The position numbers and the translations under genes were made by a program. DNA of 20,759 bases from Pseudomonadota bacterium (lineage in GTDB: Bacteria > Cyanobacteriota > Vampirovibrionia > LMEP-6097): positions 1 to 20,759 of the forward strand of contig RFQS01000008.1 in NCBI GenBank assembly GCA_009924885.1, read 5' to 3'. The notes under the pieces are model-generated. The model was given only the letters and a program-made list of their open reading frames with translations, was not told where the DNA came from and searched no databases. The stretch's first letter is position 1, and each line of letters begins with the position of its first letter. Positions 1 through 6,259 of the stretch are shown here, one piece after another.

Positions 1-37
1 ATATTATTTCCAGTATATTTACTATATTATTCCCAGT
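1..37. repeat. Pair of 14-bp direct repeats
   Basis: The motif ATATTATTTCCAGT at 1-14 recurs at 24-37 as ATATTATTCCCAGT, with 13 of 14 bases identical and a 23-bp period. The repeats lie in the gene-free stretch 1-204. They may be direct-repeat protein sites or the edge of something that begins left of the window. No coding sequence is visible here. In such AT-rich DNA, chance is a real alternative. Confidence 0.4.
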
Positions 38-107
38 TAAATCTTTAAGGAAGTGATAAAAAATAAATTTCCCGTTACTTTCTTAAGAAAATTTAGTGAA
101 TAAATTG

Positions 108-139
108 CATTACGTAATAATATGATATTATCGTTAATG
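108..139. promoter_or_regulatory. AT-rich interrupted dyad upstream of the His-rich gene
   Basis: Two perfect palindromes overlap: ATTACGTAAT at 109-118, and ATAATATGATATTAT at 117-131, which is a 7-1-7 dyad. Outer CATTA (108-112) and TAATG (135-139) arms enclose them. This is the spacing favoured by Fur-family dimers, but a DNA bend or another regulator would look the same. A TATGAT at 121-126 could be a -10 element, though I see no well-spaced -35. Function is inferred only from symmetry and position. Confidence 0.35.
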
Positions 140-152
140 TAATTTTATAACA
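138..152. promoter_or_regulatory. Candidate Zur box
   Basis: TGTAATTTTATAACA is an imperfect 7-1-7 dyad. It matches 12 of 15 positions of the perfect palindrome TGTAATAGTATTACA in front of the CobW-family gene (5513-5527). It lies 52 bases upstream of the first gene of a unit that ends with a Zur-type repressor, so autoregulation by Zur is the natural reading. Known Zur boxes in several phyla are AT-rich dyads of this general form. Binding by this Zur is inferred. Confidence 0.5.
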
Positions 153-204
153 ATAATGAAATTCAACAAGACCTGAAAAGCCCTATACCTTTTAACTAGC
201 CTCC

Positions 205-1377
205 ATGCTAAACACCACTCTTAGCCCAAATAATTCCGCTGCTTTAGATATTTACATTGGGACTCTAAGCGGCAAGAGGATATCTGACTTAGAACAAAGC
301 CCCGAGCTAAGAAATTTCGCAAAGGAATATCAGTCTAAATATGGTTTTCACTTACATCTTAAAAATGGAGATGAGCTAGATCCCTGCGATGGTGATCATC
401 ATCACACGATTAAAACTTTGCATGAAGAGAGTAAGCATAGTCATCATCATGGCACCTCAAAAACTCAAGAGCATAAACACGATATACAACACGCTCATGC
501 TCATGACAAAGATAAACATGAAGAGTATAAAGCTCATATCCAGAATCATACTCACACAGAGCATCATAGCCATGATCACACTCAGAATGAACCAGCAAAA
601 GGTTTTTTAGAAAAGTTACTAAGTAACATTTCAGAGAGTAATTCTATCCCTAAAACTTTTAAACCGCTTGTAATCAGAGGAACTATAAACTTAGCGAATA
701 TTTTTTTAGCACAGAGCCTAAGCGCCCCACTGCACCAGTTACATACACCAAGTGAACTTACTAGCAGCTCTGCTGTTACTGCAATGCATCTATTGAACTA
801 CGGTACTAATAAATGGGAAAGCCTCGCTAAAAATCTATTTACTATAGTTCCTTTCGTAGCCTTACACAGATTAGTAAAAGTACCTAATTTCGTGATGAGA
901 TCTGCTCTAGGATTCGTCATTAGCTTAAGCGAGCATCTATCTAGCTCCGATAATCAGAAAACTAAAATGGAAAAATTTAAAGATGCTTTCAATAAAGATG
1001 CTGGAAAATTCCTCTCTAAACTTTTACAGATGGAAACTATGTTAAACACCGCTATTCCACTAGGGCGGAGTATCGCTCAAAAGATTCCAAATAAAATCCT
1101 AGCATTCGTTAGCCAAAACTTAGCTATGGCTGGGGCCTTCACTGTTATTCCCGAGCTATTTAACTTATTTAAAAATAAAGCTAATCATAATTCTAATTCT
1201 GCTTTAGATCATAGCGCTCTTACAGCCGAGCTTTTAGAATGTCCAGTCTGCGGCGAGGCTCATGGAGTAGATCTTCACCTCGCTGAAATTTCCGAAGGGG
1301 TTAGCGTAGCTGGAGCGAATAACGCTAGCGATCAAGATCATTTACATTCACTAGTTCATCACGGAGGGCTTCACTAA
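205..1377 (+). CDS. Histidine-rich protein of unknown function, first gene of a Zur-linked unit
   Basis: I do not recognise a family for this 390-residue protein. Residues 64-125 hold 21 histidines in runs such as HHH, HAHAH and HHSHDH, mixed with D, E and K, as in metal-binding linkers of zinc transporters, chaperones and nickel storage proteins. Residues about 150-330 are helical with hydrophobic stretches but no convincing membrane segment. The tail carries CPVCGEAH (C346, C349), a zinc-knuckle-like pair, and ends in a second His cluster (HLHSLVHHGGLH). No signal peptide is seen, so it is probably cytoplasmic. ATG 205 is the first in-frame start after a TAA at 193-195, but it has no good Shine-Dalgarno. 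The stop directly abuts the next gene's ATG, and zur follows that, so zinc storage or buffering under Zur control is a reasonable guess. It is not shown by homology. Confidence 0.85.
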   Translation: MLNTTLSPNNSAALDIYIGTLSGKRISDLEQSPELRNFAKEYQSKYGFHLHLKNGDELDPCDGDHHHTIKTLHEESKHSHHHGTSKTQEHKHDIQHAHAHDKDKHEEYKAHIQNHTHTEHHSHDHTQNEPAKGFLEKLLSNISESNSIPKTFKPLVIRGTINLANIFLAQSLSAPLHQLHTPSELTSSSAVTAMHLLNYGTNKWESLAKNLFTIVPFVALHRLVKVPNFVMRSALGFVISLSEHLSSSDNQKTKMEKFKDAFNKDAGKFLSKLLQMETMLNTAIPLGRSIAQKIPNKILAFVSQNLAMAGAFTVIPELFNLFKNKANHNSNSALDHSALTAELLECPVCGEAHGVDLHLAEISEGVSVAGANNASDQDHLHSLVHHGGLH

Positions 1378-3411
1378 ATGGTTTTAGGTCTATTAAGAAA
1401 CATTCCCATATTAAATTCTTTCGTAAATAAGAAAGAAAACCCTGATCAGAAGGCAGAGACTGAAGCTACAGCGAATATAAAAAATGAAGAAGCTTTAATT
1501 AAAGAGGGTTTAAAGCCTTTGTTTATAGTAGCTTTACCCGAAGGTGATTTTTCAGAGATGAAAACTAAGCTTAAAGAGAAGTTTAGCGGTAGAGACCTGC
1601 ATTTCGAGGTAGACCCCGAACTTAAAAAGCCGAAACTGTATATTATAAAGCCAAATGCTCTAGCTAAGAGGAATTTAGAAACAGCTCTAGATAAAGCTTT
1701 TATTAAAGAAAATTATGAGAGTATAGAACTTAATGTAGATGCAAATAAGCTCGGGGAAAGCTTATTTAGGACTATGAATACTAAGCTTAGTTACTTAGAG
1801 AGTGCTAAGCAAAAATTAAAGTATACGCAGATAGGAGTAGAAAAAGCTAAGCTGCGTCAGCCTTTGGAGAGTTTGAGTAAGGCGGAAACTAAGCTGGGCA
1901 GTCCAGCAGAAAGATTAAAGGCTACAGGAATACATATTTGTGGTGAAGGTTGCGAACATGGTGGAGGACGAGAGTTAACAGCAGAAGACACTAGGAGAGT
2001 CCTAGAAGGATTCCAGGATTTCCATAGAACTCAAACTAATAAAAGTATTACAAGCACTAAACAAGAAAGAATAAATGATCTGCAAAAATTTCTTGTCAAA
2101 CTCAATGAGCTAGGAGATAATCACCAAACACATAATCAACTAATAGCATCTAGCAATTCCATTTACATTATTAATGATAAAAATAATGGTCAAACATTTG
2201 ACCCGACACAGCTAGAACTAACTTTCGCTCACAGAGAGAAACTTAGTGATGATTTTACAGTACATAAATTACCTCTGCTTGATTTCCTAAGAGGTGTAGA
2301 ATTAACAGCAAGCTCTAAGAGAATAAGTAATGGTGGTATACACCAGAAGGAAATGCACGCTAAAGACGTTGTCCAAGCTCAATCTACTTTATCGATACTT
2401 AATACGTTAGGGAATCAACAAAATCCTCTAACTGCACTTAAAAATAACTTCGAGAGAAACCTAAATCAAATCAGCAGTGAGATTAAAGAAGCTTTAAAAC
2501 AAGTACAGTCCGCCAGTAAAGTGGTCTTAAATCCAACAGCTATGAATCAAAGCCTTAGCGCCAGTAATATTCTAAATAAAGGTGCTAGTTTTTCCAATAC
2601 TGATTTTAGAATAATGAATACAGAAAGGTCTCAAGAAACTAGTTCTGCAAGAAAGTCTATAGAAGAATCTACAAAAGAATTACTGAGAAATATTTTCTCC
2701 CCAGAGAATAGATCATTTAGAAATAGTGCAAGGGAAGTCTTAAGCACATTTAGTCCCGAAGAAACTAAGCTAATAAGCTCACACATCTCTCAATATTTTA
2801 ACGAACAAATAAATCAGAATAGATCACAAATTCAATCACCAAGCAGTAAAGATTTAAGAAAGAATCTTAATACAGAGACTGTACAAAACTATATAAACAG
2901 TAGAATTCAGATCAGCCAGCAGCTTAATATGCTACCAGAATTAATAGATAAAGCTTTTTCCTATGACAATAACGTACTAGCAGGATTTGAACAATCTGAT
3001 CCTTCTACTACTCACACAAATAAACAACTAGCCGCAAAAGAATATTTACAAAATAGAACTAATGCCTCTAGGGAAGAAGAACATGACAAACAAGTAGACG
3101 GAATCGCTCTCACTGGACAGTTTTCATTTATAGATCGAAAAGATTTTCATGAAAGAAATCAAACCTACGAAGACTTTCCAGCATTACCAGATAGCTGGAA
3201 GACGGAATCTAATTCACCTAAAACTACTACCCAAGAGACTCAGATGAATCACAACCCAGCAAACAGTACTCAGCAAGCTACAGTAGAAGCAGCTAAAACT
3301 AGCACAGAAACTGTTACTCATCATACAGAAACAGCTGTTAGTAATCAAAACGAGCAGGTGAGTATAGCAGCTGAAGAGATGCAAGAAAGAGAGAATACAA
3401 CGCAGTTATAA
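1378..3411 (+). CDS. Large unknown protein with an HxCxxxCxH motif, second gene of the Zur-linked unit
   Basis: No family is recognised for this 677-residue, lysine/glutamate-rich protein. Residues about 45-115 look like a small mixed alpha/beta domain. Residues 130-180 and stretches of 340-560 are heptad-like and probably coiled coil. The last 80 residues are T/N/Q/E-rich and low complexity. Residues 186-194 spell H-I-C-G-E-G-C-E-H, with H186, C188, C192 and H194 making a plausible four-ligand metal site. No signal peptide or membrane segment is seen. Its ATG follows the upstream TAA without a gap, and a strong GGAGG at 1363-1367 sits 10 bases ahead of it inside the previous gene, so the two are translationally linked. 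The zur gene follows after 17 bases. Together with the His-rich partner this suggests a two-protein metal-handling module. A structural or effector-like role cannot be excluded. Confidence 0.83.
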   Translation: MVLGLLRNIPILNSFVNKKENPDQKAETEATANIKNEEALIKEGLKPLFIVALPEGDFSEMKTKLKEKFSGRDLHFEVDPELKKPKLYIIKPNALAKRNLETALDKAFIKENYESIELNVDANKLGESLFRTMNTKLSYLESAKQKLKYTQIGVEKAKLRQPLESLSKAETKLGSPAERLKATGIHICGEGCEHGGGRELTAEDTRRVLEGFQDFHRTQTNKSITSTKQERINDLQKFLVKLNELGDNHQTHNQLIASSNSIYIINDKNNGQTFDPTQLELTFAHREKLSDDFTVHKLPLLDFLRGVELTASSKRISNGGIHQKEMHAKDVVQAQSTLSILNTLGNQQNPLTALKNNFERNLNQISSEIKEALKQVQSASKVVLNPTAMNQSLSASNILNKGASFSNTDFRIMNTERSQETSSARKSIEESTKELLRNIFSPENRSFRNSAREVLSTFSPEETKLISSHISQYFNEQINQNRSQIQSPSSKDLRKNLNTETVQNYINSRIQISQQLNMLPELIDKAFSYDNNVLAGFEQSDPSTTHTNKQLAAKEYLQNRTNASREEEHDKQVDGIALTGQFSFIDRKDFHERNQTYEDFPALPDSWKTESNSPKTTTQETQMNHNPANSTQQATVEAAKTSTETVTHHTETAVSNQNEQVSIAAEEMQERENTTQL

Positions 3412-3428
3412 TATACCAAGGAAGCCTT

Positions 3429-3854
3429 ATGCCCCACCTACACCCACACCAAGAAAACTTTATCGAAAAAGCTCTAGAAAAACTAAAGCAGCACGCCTTT
3501 AAATCCACTCGGGCACGAAATGATATTTTAGAGGCTATAGCTAAACACGATAAAGCCCTCTCTGCATACGAGCTTCAGGGTTTACTAAAAAATGAAGGAA
3601 AAAACTATTCAGCGATCACTATATATCGGGTCATAGAGACACTTTTAGAATTAGATATAGTGCACAAAGTTCATTCGATAAATAGTTTTATGAAATGCTG
3701 TGAGCATAAGAATCATTTACATCGCCTCCTAGTCTGTAAAAGCTGCCATAGTGTAAAGCCAGTAGAGAGAGCAGCTACAGAGCTTCATATAAATGGCTTT
3801 GCTCAGGTAGAAGTTATAGATGAGGTTTTAGGTCTCTGCGAGAAGTGCCACTAA
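3429..3854 (+). CDS. zur: Fur-family zinc uptake regulator (Zur-type)
   Basis: This 141-residue protein has Fur architecture: an N-terminal winged helix (about 10-83, with STRARNDILEAI and the recognition stretch YSAITIYRVIETL) and a C-terminal dimerisation domain. Two Cys pairs, C103-C106 (CKSC) and C137-C140 (CEKC), match the structural zinc site. H79/H82, C90/C91, H96/H98 and E113 sit where the regulatory site of E. coli Zur lies. The stretch VHKVHSINSF...C followed by LVCKSCHSVK resembles Zur more than Fur, PerR or Mur. It would repress zinc-acquisition genes when zinc-loaded. AAGGA stands 8 bases before the ATG. It is the third gene after two putative metal-binding proteins, and candidate boxes lie at 138-152 and 5513-5527. 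The Fur family is certain; the zinc assignment is strong but based on motif and context. Confidence 0.9.
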   Translation: MPHLHPHQENFIEKALEKLKQHAFKSTRARNDILEAIAKHDKALSAYELQGLLKNEGKNYSAITIYRVIETLLELDIVHKVHSINSFMKCCEHKNHLHRLLVCKSCHSVKPVERAATELHINGFAQVEVIDEVLGLCEKCH

Positions 3855-3862
3855 GAAAAACC

Positions 3863-3893
3863 CTGATACGTGGTAAATAACCATGTAAATCAG
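3863..3893. terminator. Hairpin after zur, possible weak terminator
   Basis: CTGAT then ACGTGGT pairs with ACCATGT then ATCAG across a five-base loop, with one G-U pair and a two-base bulge. It begins 8 bases after the zur stop. There is no T-run on the + side. Read on the - strand the stem is followed by GGTTTTTC, which is closer to an intrinsic terminator for leftward transcription. It could serve either direction, and the strength is uncertain. Confidence 0.4.
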
Positions 3894-3926
3894 ATACTGG
3901 TGTTTCTAAAATGCATGGTGATTTAA

Positions 3927-4217
3927 GCAGAATTCTTTTACAAGCCACATTCAGAGATTGACAAGGATAGACGTAACACTAGATTTTTAATTCTAGGTTC
4001 AGCTTCTTTGAACTTAATCGTAAAAACTCGCAAAAATAAATTACTTGCTTTTGAGTTTAAAGCTTCTAAGGCACCTAAATTATCTAGGGGGTTTTATGAG
4101 ATGATGACAAGCATTAAAATTGATGAAGCCTACCTAATCTCTCCAGTAGAGGAATCTTATCCATATAAGCAAAATATTCGAGTTGCAAAACTGAATCTAG
4201 AGCTGGCTGATAATTAG
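3927..4217 (+). pseudogene. Remnant of an AAA/DUF4143 (COG1373-type) ATPase gene
   Basis: The frame open from 3927 to the TAG at 4215-4217 reads IDKDRRNTRFLILGSAS, the sensor region typical of these ATPases, then runs straight into KLLAFEFKASKAPKLSRGFY and YLISPVEESYPY, typical of the C-terminal nuclease-like DUF4143 tail. The P-loop, the rest of the AAA module and most of DUF4143 are missing, so a large internal deletion joined two distant parts. A stop lies just upstream (3924-3926). The only usable start for the last 69 codons is a TTG at 4008 without a ribosome site. A further readable stretch after the stop in another frame (from 4218, EKLDDILKSS) may be the shifted end. The intact family acts as stand-alone ATPases of unclear role, often on mobile DNA. 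This copy is dead in my reading. Confidence 0.75.
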
Positions 4218-4250
4218 AAAAGCTTGATGATATCTTAAAAAGCTCAACCC

Positions 4251-5489
4251 CTAAACAGCCACCGCTTCTTCCATCTCACCCCATACTGGAAAAGGATCTT
4301 TAAACTCAAGCCAAGCCTTTTCACCTAAAGTAAGTTCATCTTCCGTTAGCAGAGCGGACTCCAGCTTATTTACAATCGCCTCTTTATCCATATCTATACC
4401 GATAATTACTAATTCTTGCCTTCTATCCCCAAAAGGCTCTACCCATGAAGATTTAATTTCTTTTACCATCGCTTCATCTTCTGGCCAGAAGCTTGCTGGC
4501 GCTCCCGCCCACCAATAACCAGCCATACGACTCTGACAGATAGCTCCAGCTTGTGACCAAAAACCCACCTTATCCATTCTACTCGCTAACCAAAAATAAC
4601 CTTTAGAGCGAATTACCCCAGGCCACTCTTCATCAAAGACTTTACGTAAACGCTGTGGGTGAAATGGTTTACGTGCGACATAAGTAAAATTAGTAATGCC
4701 ATACTCATCTGCTTCTGATTTATCTTCTTCTTTCAGAGACTCCATCCACTCAGGATTCTCTTCTGCACTATTTATATCGAAAAGACCAGTATTTAAAACC
4801 TCTTTTAGAGGTACAGCTGCGTTTACTGCTTCAATTATCTTCGCACCCTCATTTAAAGCTTTTATCATTTTACGTAAATAAGCTGTATCCTCATCACTAA
4901 TTAAATCTAATTTATTCAGAATTATTACATCTGCAAATTCAATCTGTGAGAGCAAAAGATCCACTATAGTACGAGCATCTTCACCATCACGTGCCATCTC
5001 TCTATCAGAGAGAAAATCAGTAGAGCCATAATCTTTCAGAAAATTAAATGAATCTACTACAGTTACCATAGTATCTAGCTTAGCGATATCAGATAGTGAA
5101 CTTCCTTCTTCATCCTCAAAGCTAAAGGTCTCTGCGATAGGCATCGGCTCAGAAATCCCAGTCGACTCTATAACTAAATAATCAAAACGATTATCAGCAG
5201 CTAATTTCTTCACTTCCAGTAAAAGATCTTCTCTTAAAGTGCAGCAGATACAGCCATTTGACATTTCTACTAATTTTTCATCAGTCCTACTTAAAGTAGA
5301 TTCACGATTCACTAAATCAGCATCTATATTCACTTCACTCATATCATTGACGATTAGAGCGACTCTTAATCCCTCTCTATTATTTAAAATATGGTTCAAT
5401 AGAGTGGTTTTACCAGCACCAAGAAAGCCAGATAGTACCGTTACTGGGAGCTTAGGAGTATCTACAAGAAGACTAGAACTTTGACTCAT
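4251..5489 (-). CDS. COG0523/CobW-family metallochaperone GTPase (ZigA/ZNG1-like)
   Basis: This 412-residue protein is a G3E P-loop GTPase: Walker A GFLGAGKTT at 21-29, the metal motif C80-I-C82-C83 in NGCICC, the ESTG switch (VIESTGISEPMP), NKLD for guanine recognition, and the CobW C-terminal domain (TYVARKPFHPQRL, then AGYWWAG). The CxCC motif is the conserved metal-binding element of zinc chaperones that deliver zinc to target enzymes during starvation. No His-rich tail is present; the His-rich function here sits in the separate gene at 205-1377. ATG 5489 is chosen because the P-loop starts 20 residues in. A perfect 7-1-7 dyad ends 23 bases upstream of the start, and zur lies nearby and convergent, so zinc-dependent repression is likely. 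The exact client and metal are unknown. Nitrile hydratase or cobalamin roles are less likely, since no such genes are near. Confidence 0.92.
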   Translation of the reverse strand: MSQSSSLLVDTPKLPVTVLSGFLGAGKTTLLNHILNNREGLRVALIVNDMSEVNIDADLVNRESTLSRTDEKLVEMSNGCICCTLREDLLLEVKKLAADNRFDYLVIESTGISEPMPIAETFSFEDEEGSSLSDIAKLDTMVTVVDSFNFLKDYGSTDFLSDREMARDGEDARTIVDLLLSQIEFADVIILNKLDLISDEDTAYLRKMIKALNEGAKIIEAVNAAVPLKEVLNTGLFDINSAEENPEWMESLKEEDKSEADEYGITNFTYVARKPFHPQRLRKVFDEEWPGVIRSKGYFWLASRMDKVGFWSQAGAICQSRMAGYWWAGAPASFWPEDEAMVKEIKSSWVEPFGDRRQELVIIGIDMDKEAIVNKLESALLTEDELTLGEKAWLEFKDPFPVWGEMEEAVAV

Positions 5490-5512
5490 AATTATCTAAA
5501 GATAGCACTAAA

Positions 5513-5527
5513 TGTAATAGTATTACA
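5513..5527. promoter_or_regulatory. Perfect 7-1-7 palindrome, candidate Zur box of the CobW-family gene
   Basis: TGTAATAGTATTACA is a perfect palindrome around a central G and lies 23 bases before the ATG at 5489, where a repressor would block initiation. It is close in form to published Zur operators (7-1-7 or AT-rich dyads) and shares 12 of 15 bases with TGTAATTTTATAACA at 138-152. A recognisable Zur gene lies under 2 kb away. I consider this the better of the two sites. Confidence 0.62.
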
Positions 5528-5547
5528 ATAAAGATTTTAATACGTTT

Positions 5548-5607
5548 TTAAATCAACTCACCCTGTAAAAATTTAAAAACCTGCTCCGCCGTTCTGTAAT
5601 CAGCGAA
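5548..5607 (-). pseudogene. Orphan 3' end of a tolC-family gene
   Basis: Read on the - strand, this stretch encodes FADYRTAEQVFKFLQGELI and a stop, identical in all 19 residues to the C-terminus of the intact outer-membrane protein gene ending at 6260. The DNA is 54 of 60 identical, and all six differences are synonymous third-position changes (in K, A, T, R, Y and F codons). Upstream of F the similarity stops abruptly and no open frame of that family follows. It is the severed tail of a second, diverged tolC allele or paralogue, left on the far side of the ORF6N gene. Confidence 0.85.
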
Positions 5608-5663
5608 ATAATTTAAGTTAATTTACTCATTAATTTTTCATCTTCTATTAGTTCAGATATGCT

Positions 5664-5698
5664 TTTTCAAGTGGTCGCAGTTTGCGACCACTTGAAAA
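5664..5698. promoter_or_regulatory. Perfect 16-bp inverted repeat before the ORF6N gene
   Basis: Arms 5664-5679 (TTTTCAAGTGGTCGCA) and 5683-5698 are exact reverse complements around a three-base loop GTT. The right arm ends two bases before ATG 5701. It could be an autoregulatory operator for the DNA-binding protein downstream, a hairpin in the 5' leader that hides the start, or a recombination site. If translated from ATG 5659, the palindrome would give the odd peptide LFQVVAVCDHLKI, which is one reason to prefer the start at 5701. Confidence 0.6.
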
Positions 5699-5700
5699 TC

Positions 5701-6240
5701 ATGCCCAATAAATCTAAAATTCTAGATCAATCAAAATTAGATATAGTCCTATCCATAGAAGACTTAATAATTGAGTTGAGGGGACAGAATGTCCTAATAG
5801 ATAGTGATATTGCTAGTTTGTATGGAGTTACCACCAAGAGACTAAATGAGCAAGTTAAACGCAATCAAAACCGCTTTCCCTCTGATTTTATGTTTAGATT
5901 AACTAAAGAAGAAAAAAATAAATTACTTATAAATTTTCAGAGATTTAATAAGTTGAAATACTCCAATTCAAATCCTAATGCCTTTACAGAACATGGTGCT
6001 ATTATGCTAGCCTCCATTTTAAATAGTGAGATCGCAGTCCACACAAGCATACAAATAGTAAGAGCATTTACTAAAATGCGTTCCATGTTAGCCACAAACC
6101 AAGACTTAGCCAAGAAAATTAACAATATAGAAGAAAAGCTCTCTGAGCATGATAGTCAAATAAAAGATGTTATAGCTGTAATTAAAAGCATGATCCTTCC
6201 CGATAAAGCCTCTAATAAAAAAATAGGATTTAATATCTAG
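5701..6240 (+). CDS. ORF6N-domain DNA-binding protein
   Basis: This protein has 179 residues from ATG 5701. The ORF6N domain (about residues 14-105) shows the family's hallmarks: LRGQNVLIDSDIASLYGVTTKRLNEQVKRN, then RFPSDFMFRLT, then FTEHGAIMLASILNS and IQIVRAFTKMR. A short coiled coil and the common IGF-type tail (KKIGFNI) follow, so it looks complete. ORF6N and the related KilA-N domains come from phages and large DNA viruses and are scattered in bacterial accessory DNA. The molecular role is mostly unknown; DNA binding is inferred from the family. An upstream in-frame ATG at 5659 would read through a perfect palindrome and lacks a ribosome site, so I start at 5701. It is the only + strand gene between two - strand genes and is bounded by two copies of a tolC 3' end, so it was probably acquired. 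Confidence 0.88.
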   Translation: MPNKSKILDQSKLDIVLSIEDLIIELRGQNVLIDSDIASLYGVTTKRLNEQVKRNQNRFPSDFMFRLTKEEKNKLLINFQRFNKLKYSNSNPNAFTEHGAIMLASILNSEIAVHTSIQIVRAFTKMRSMLATNQDLAKKINNIEEKLSEHDSQIKDVIAVIKSMILPDKASNKKIGFNI

Positions 6241-6259
6241 TGATTCAAAAATTTTGTCA

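Noticed and set aside
391..580. CAT/CAC repetition considered as a tandem repeat or CRISPR-like array
   Set aside because: The repetition is irregular and fully explained by histidine codons; there are no constant repeats with spacers.
389..610. Open frames on both strands overlapping the histidine-rich region (389-610 + and 410-598 -)
   Set aside because: They are shadows of the CAT/CAC-rich repeat, lack ribosome sites and have no recognisable domains.
5659..5700. ORF6N start at ATG 5659
   Set aside because: The 14 extra codons are mostly a perfect palindrome, and no ribosome site precedes them.
6241..6259. Possible terminator between the convergent ORF6N and tolC genes (CAAAA...TTTTG)
   Set aside because: The stem is only five A-T-rich pairs with essentially no loop, too weak to support a call.
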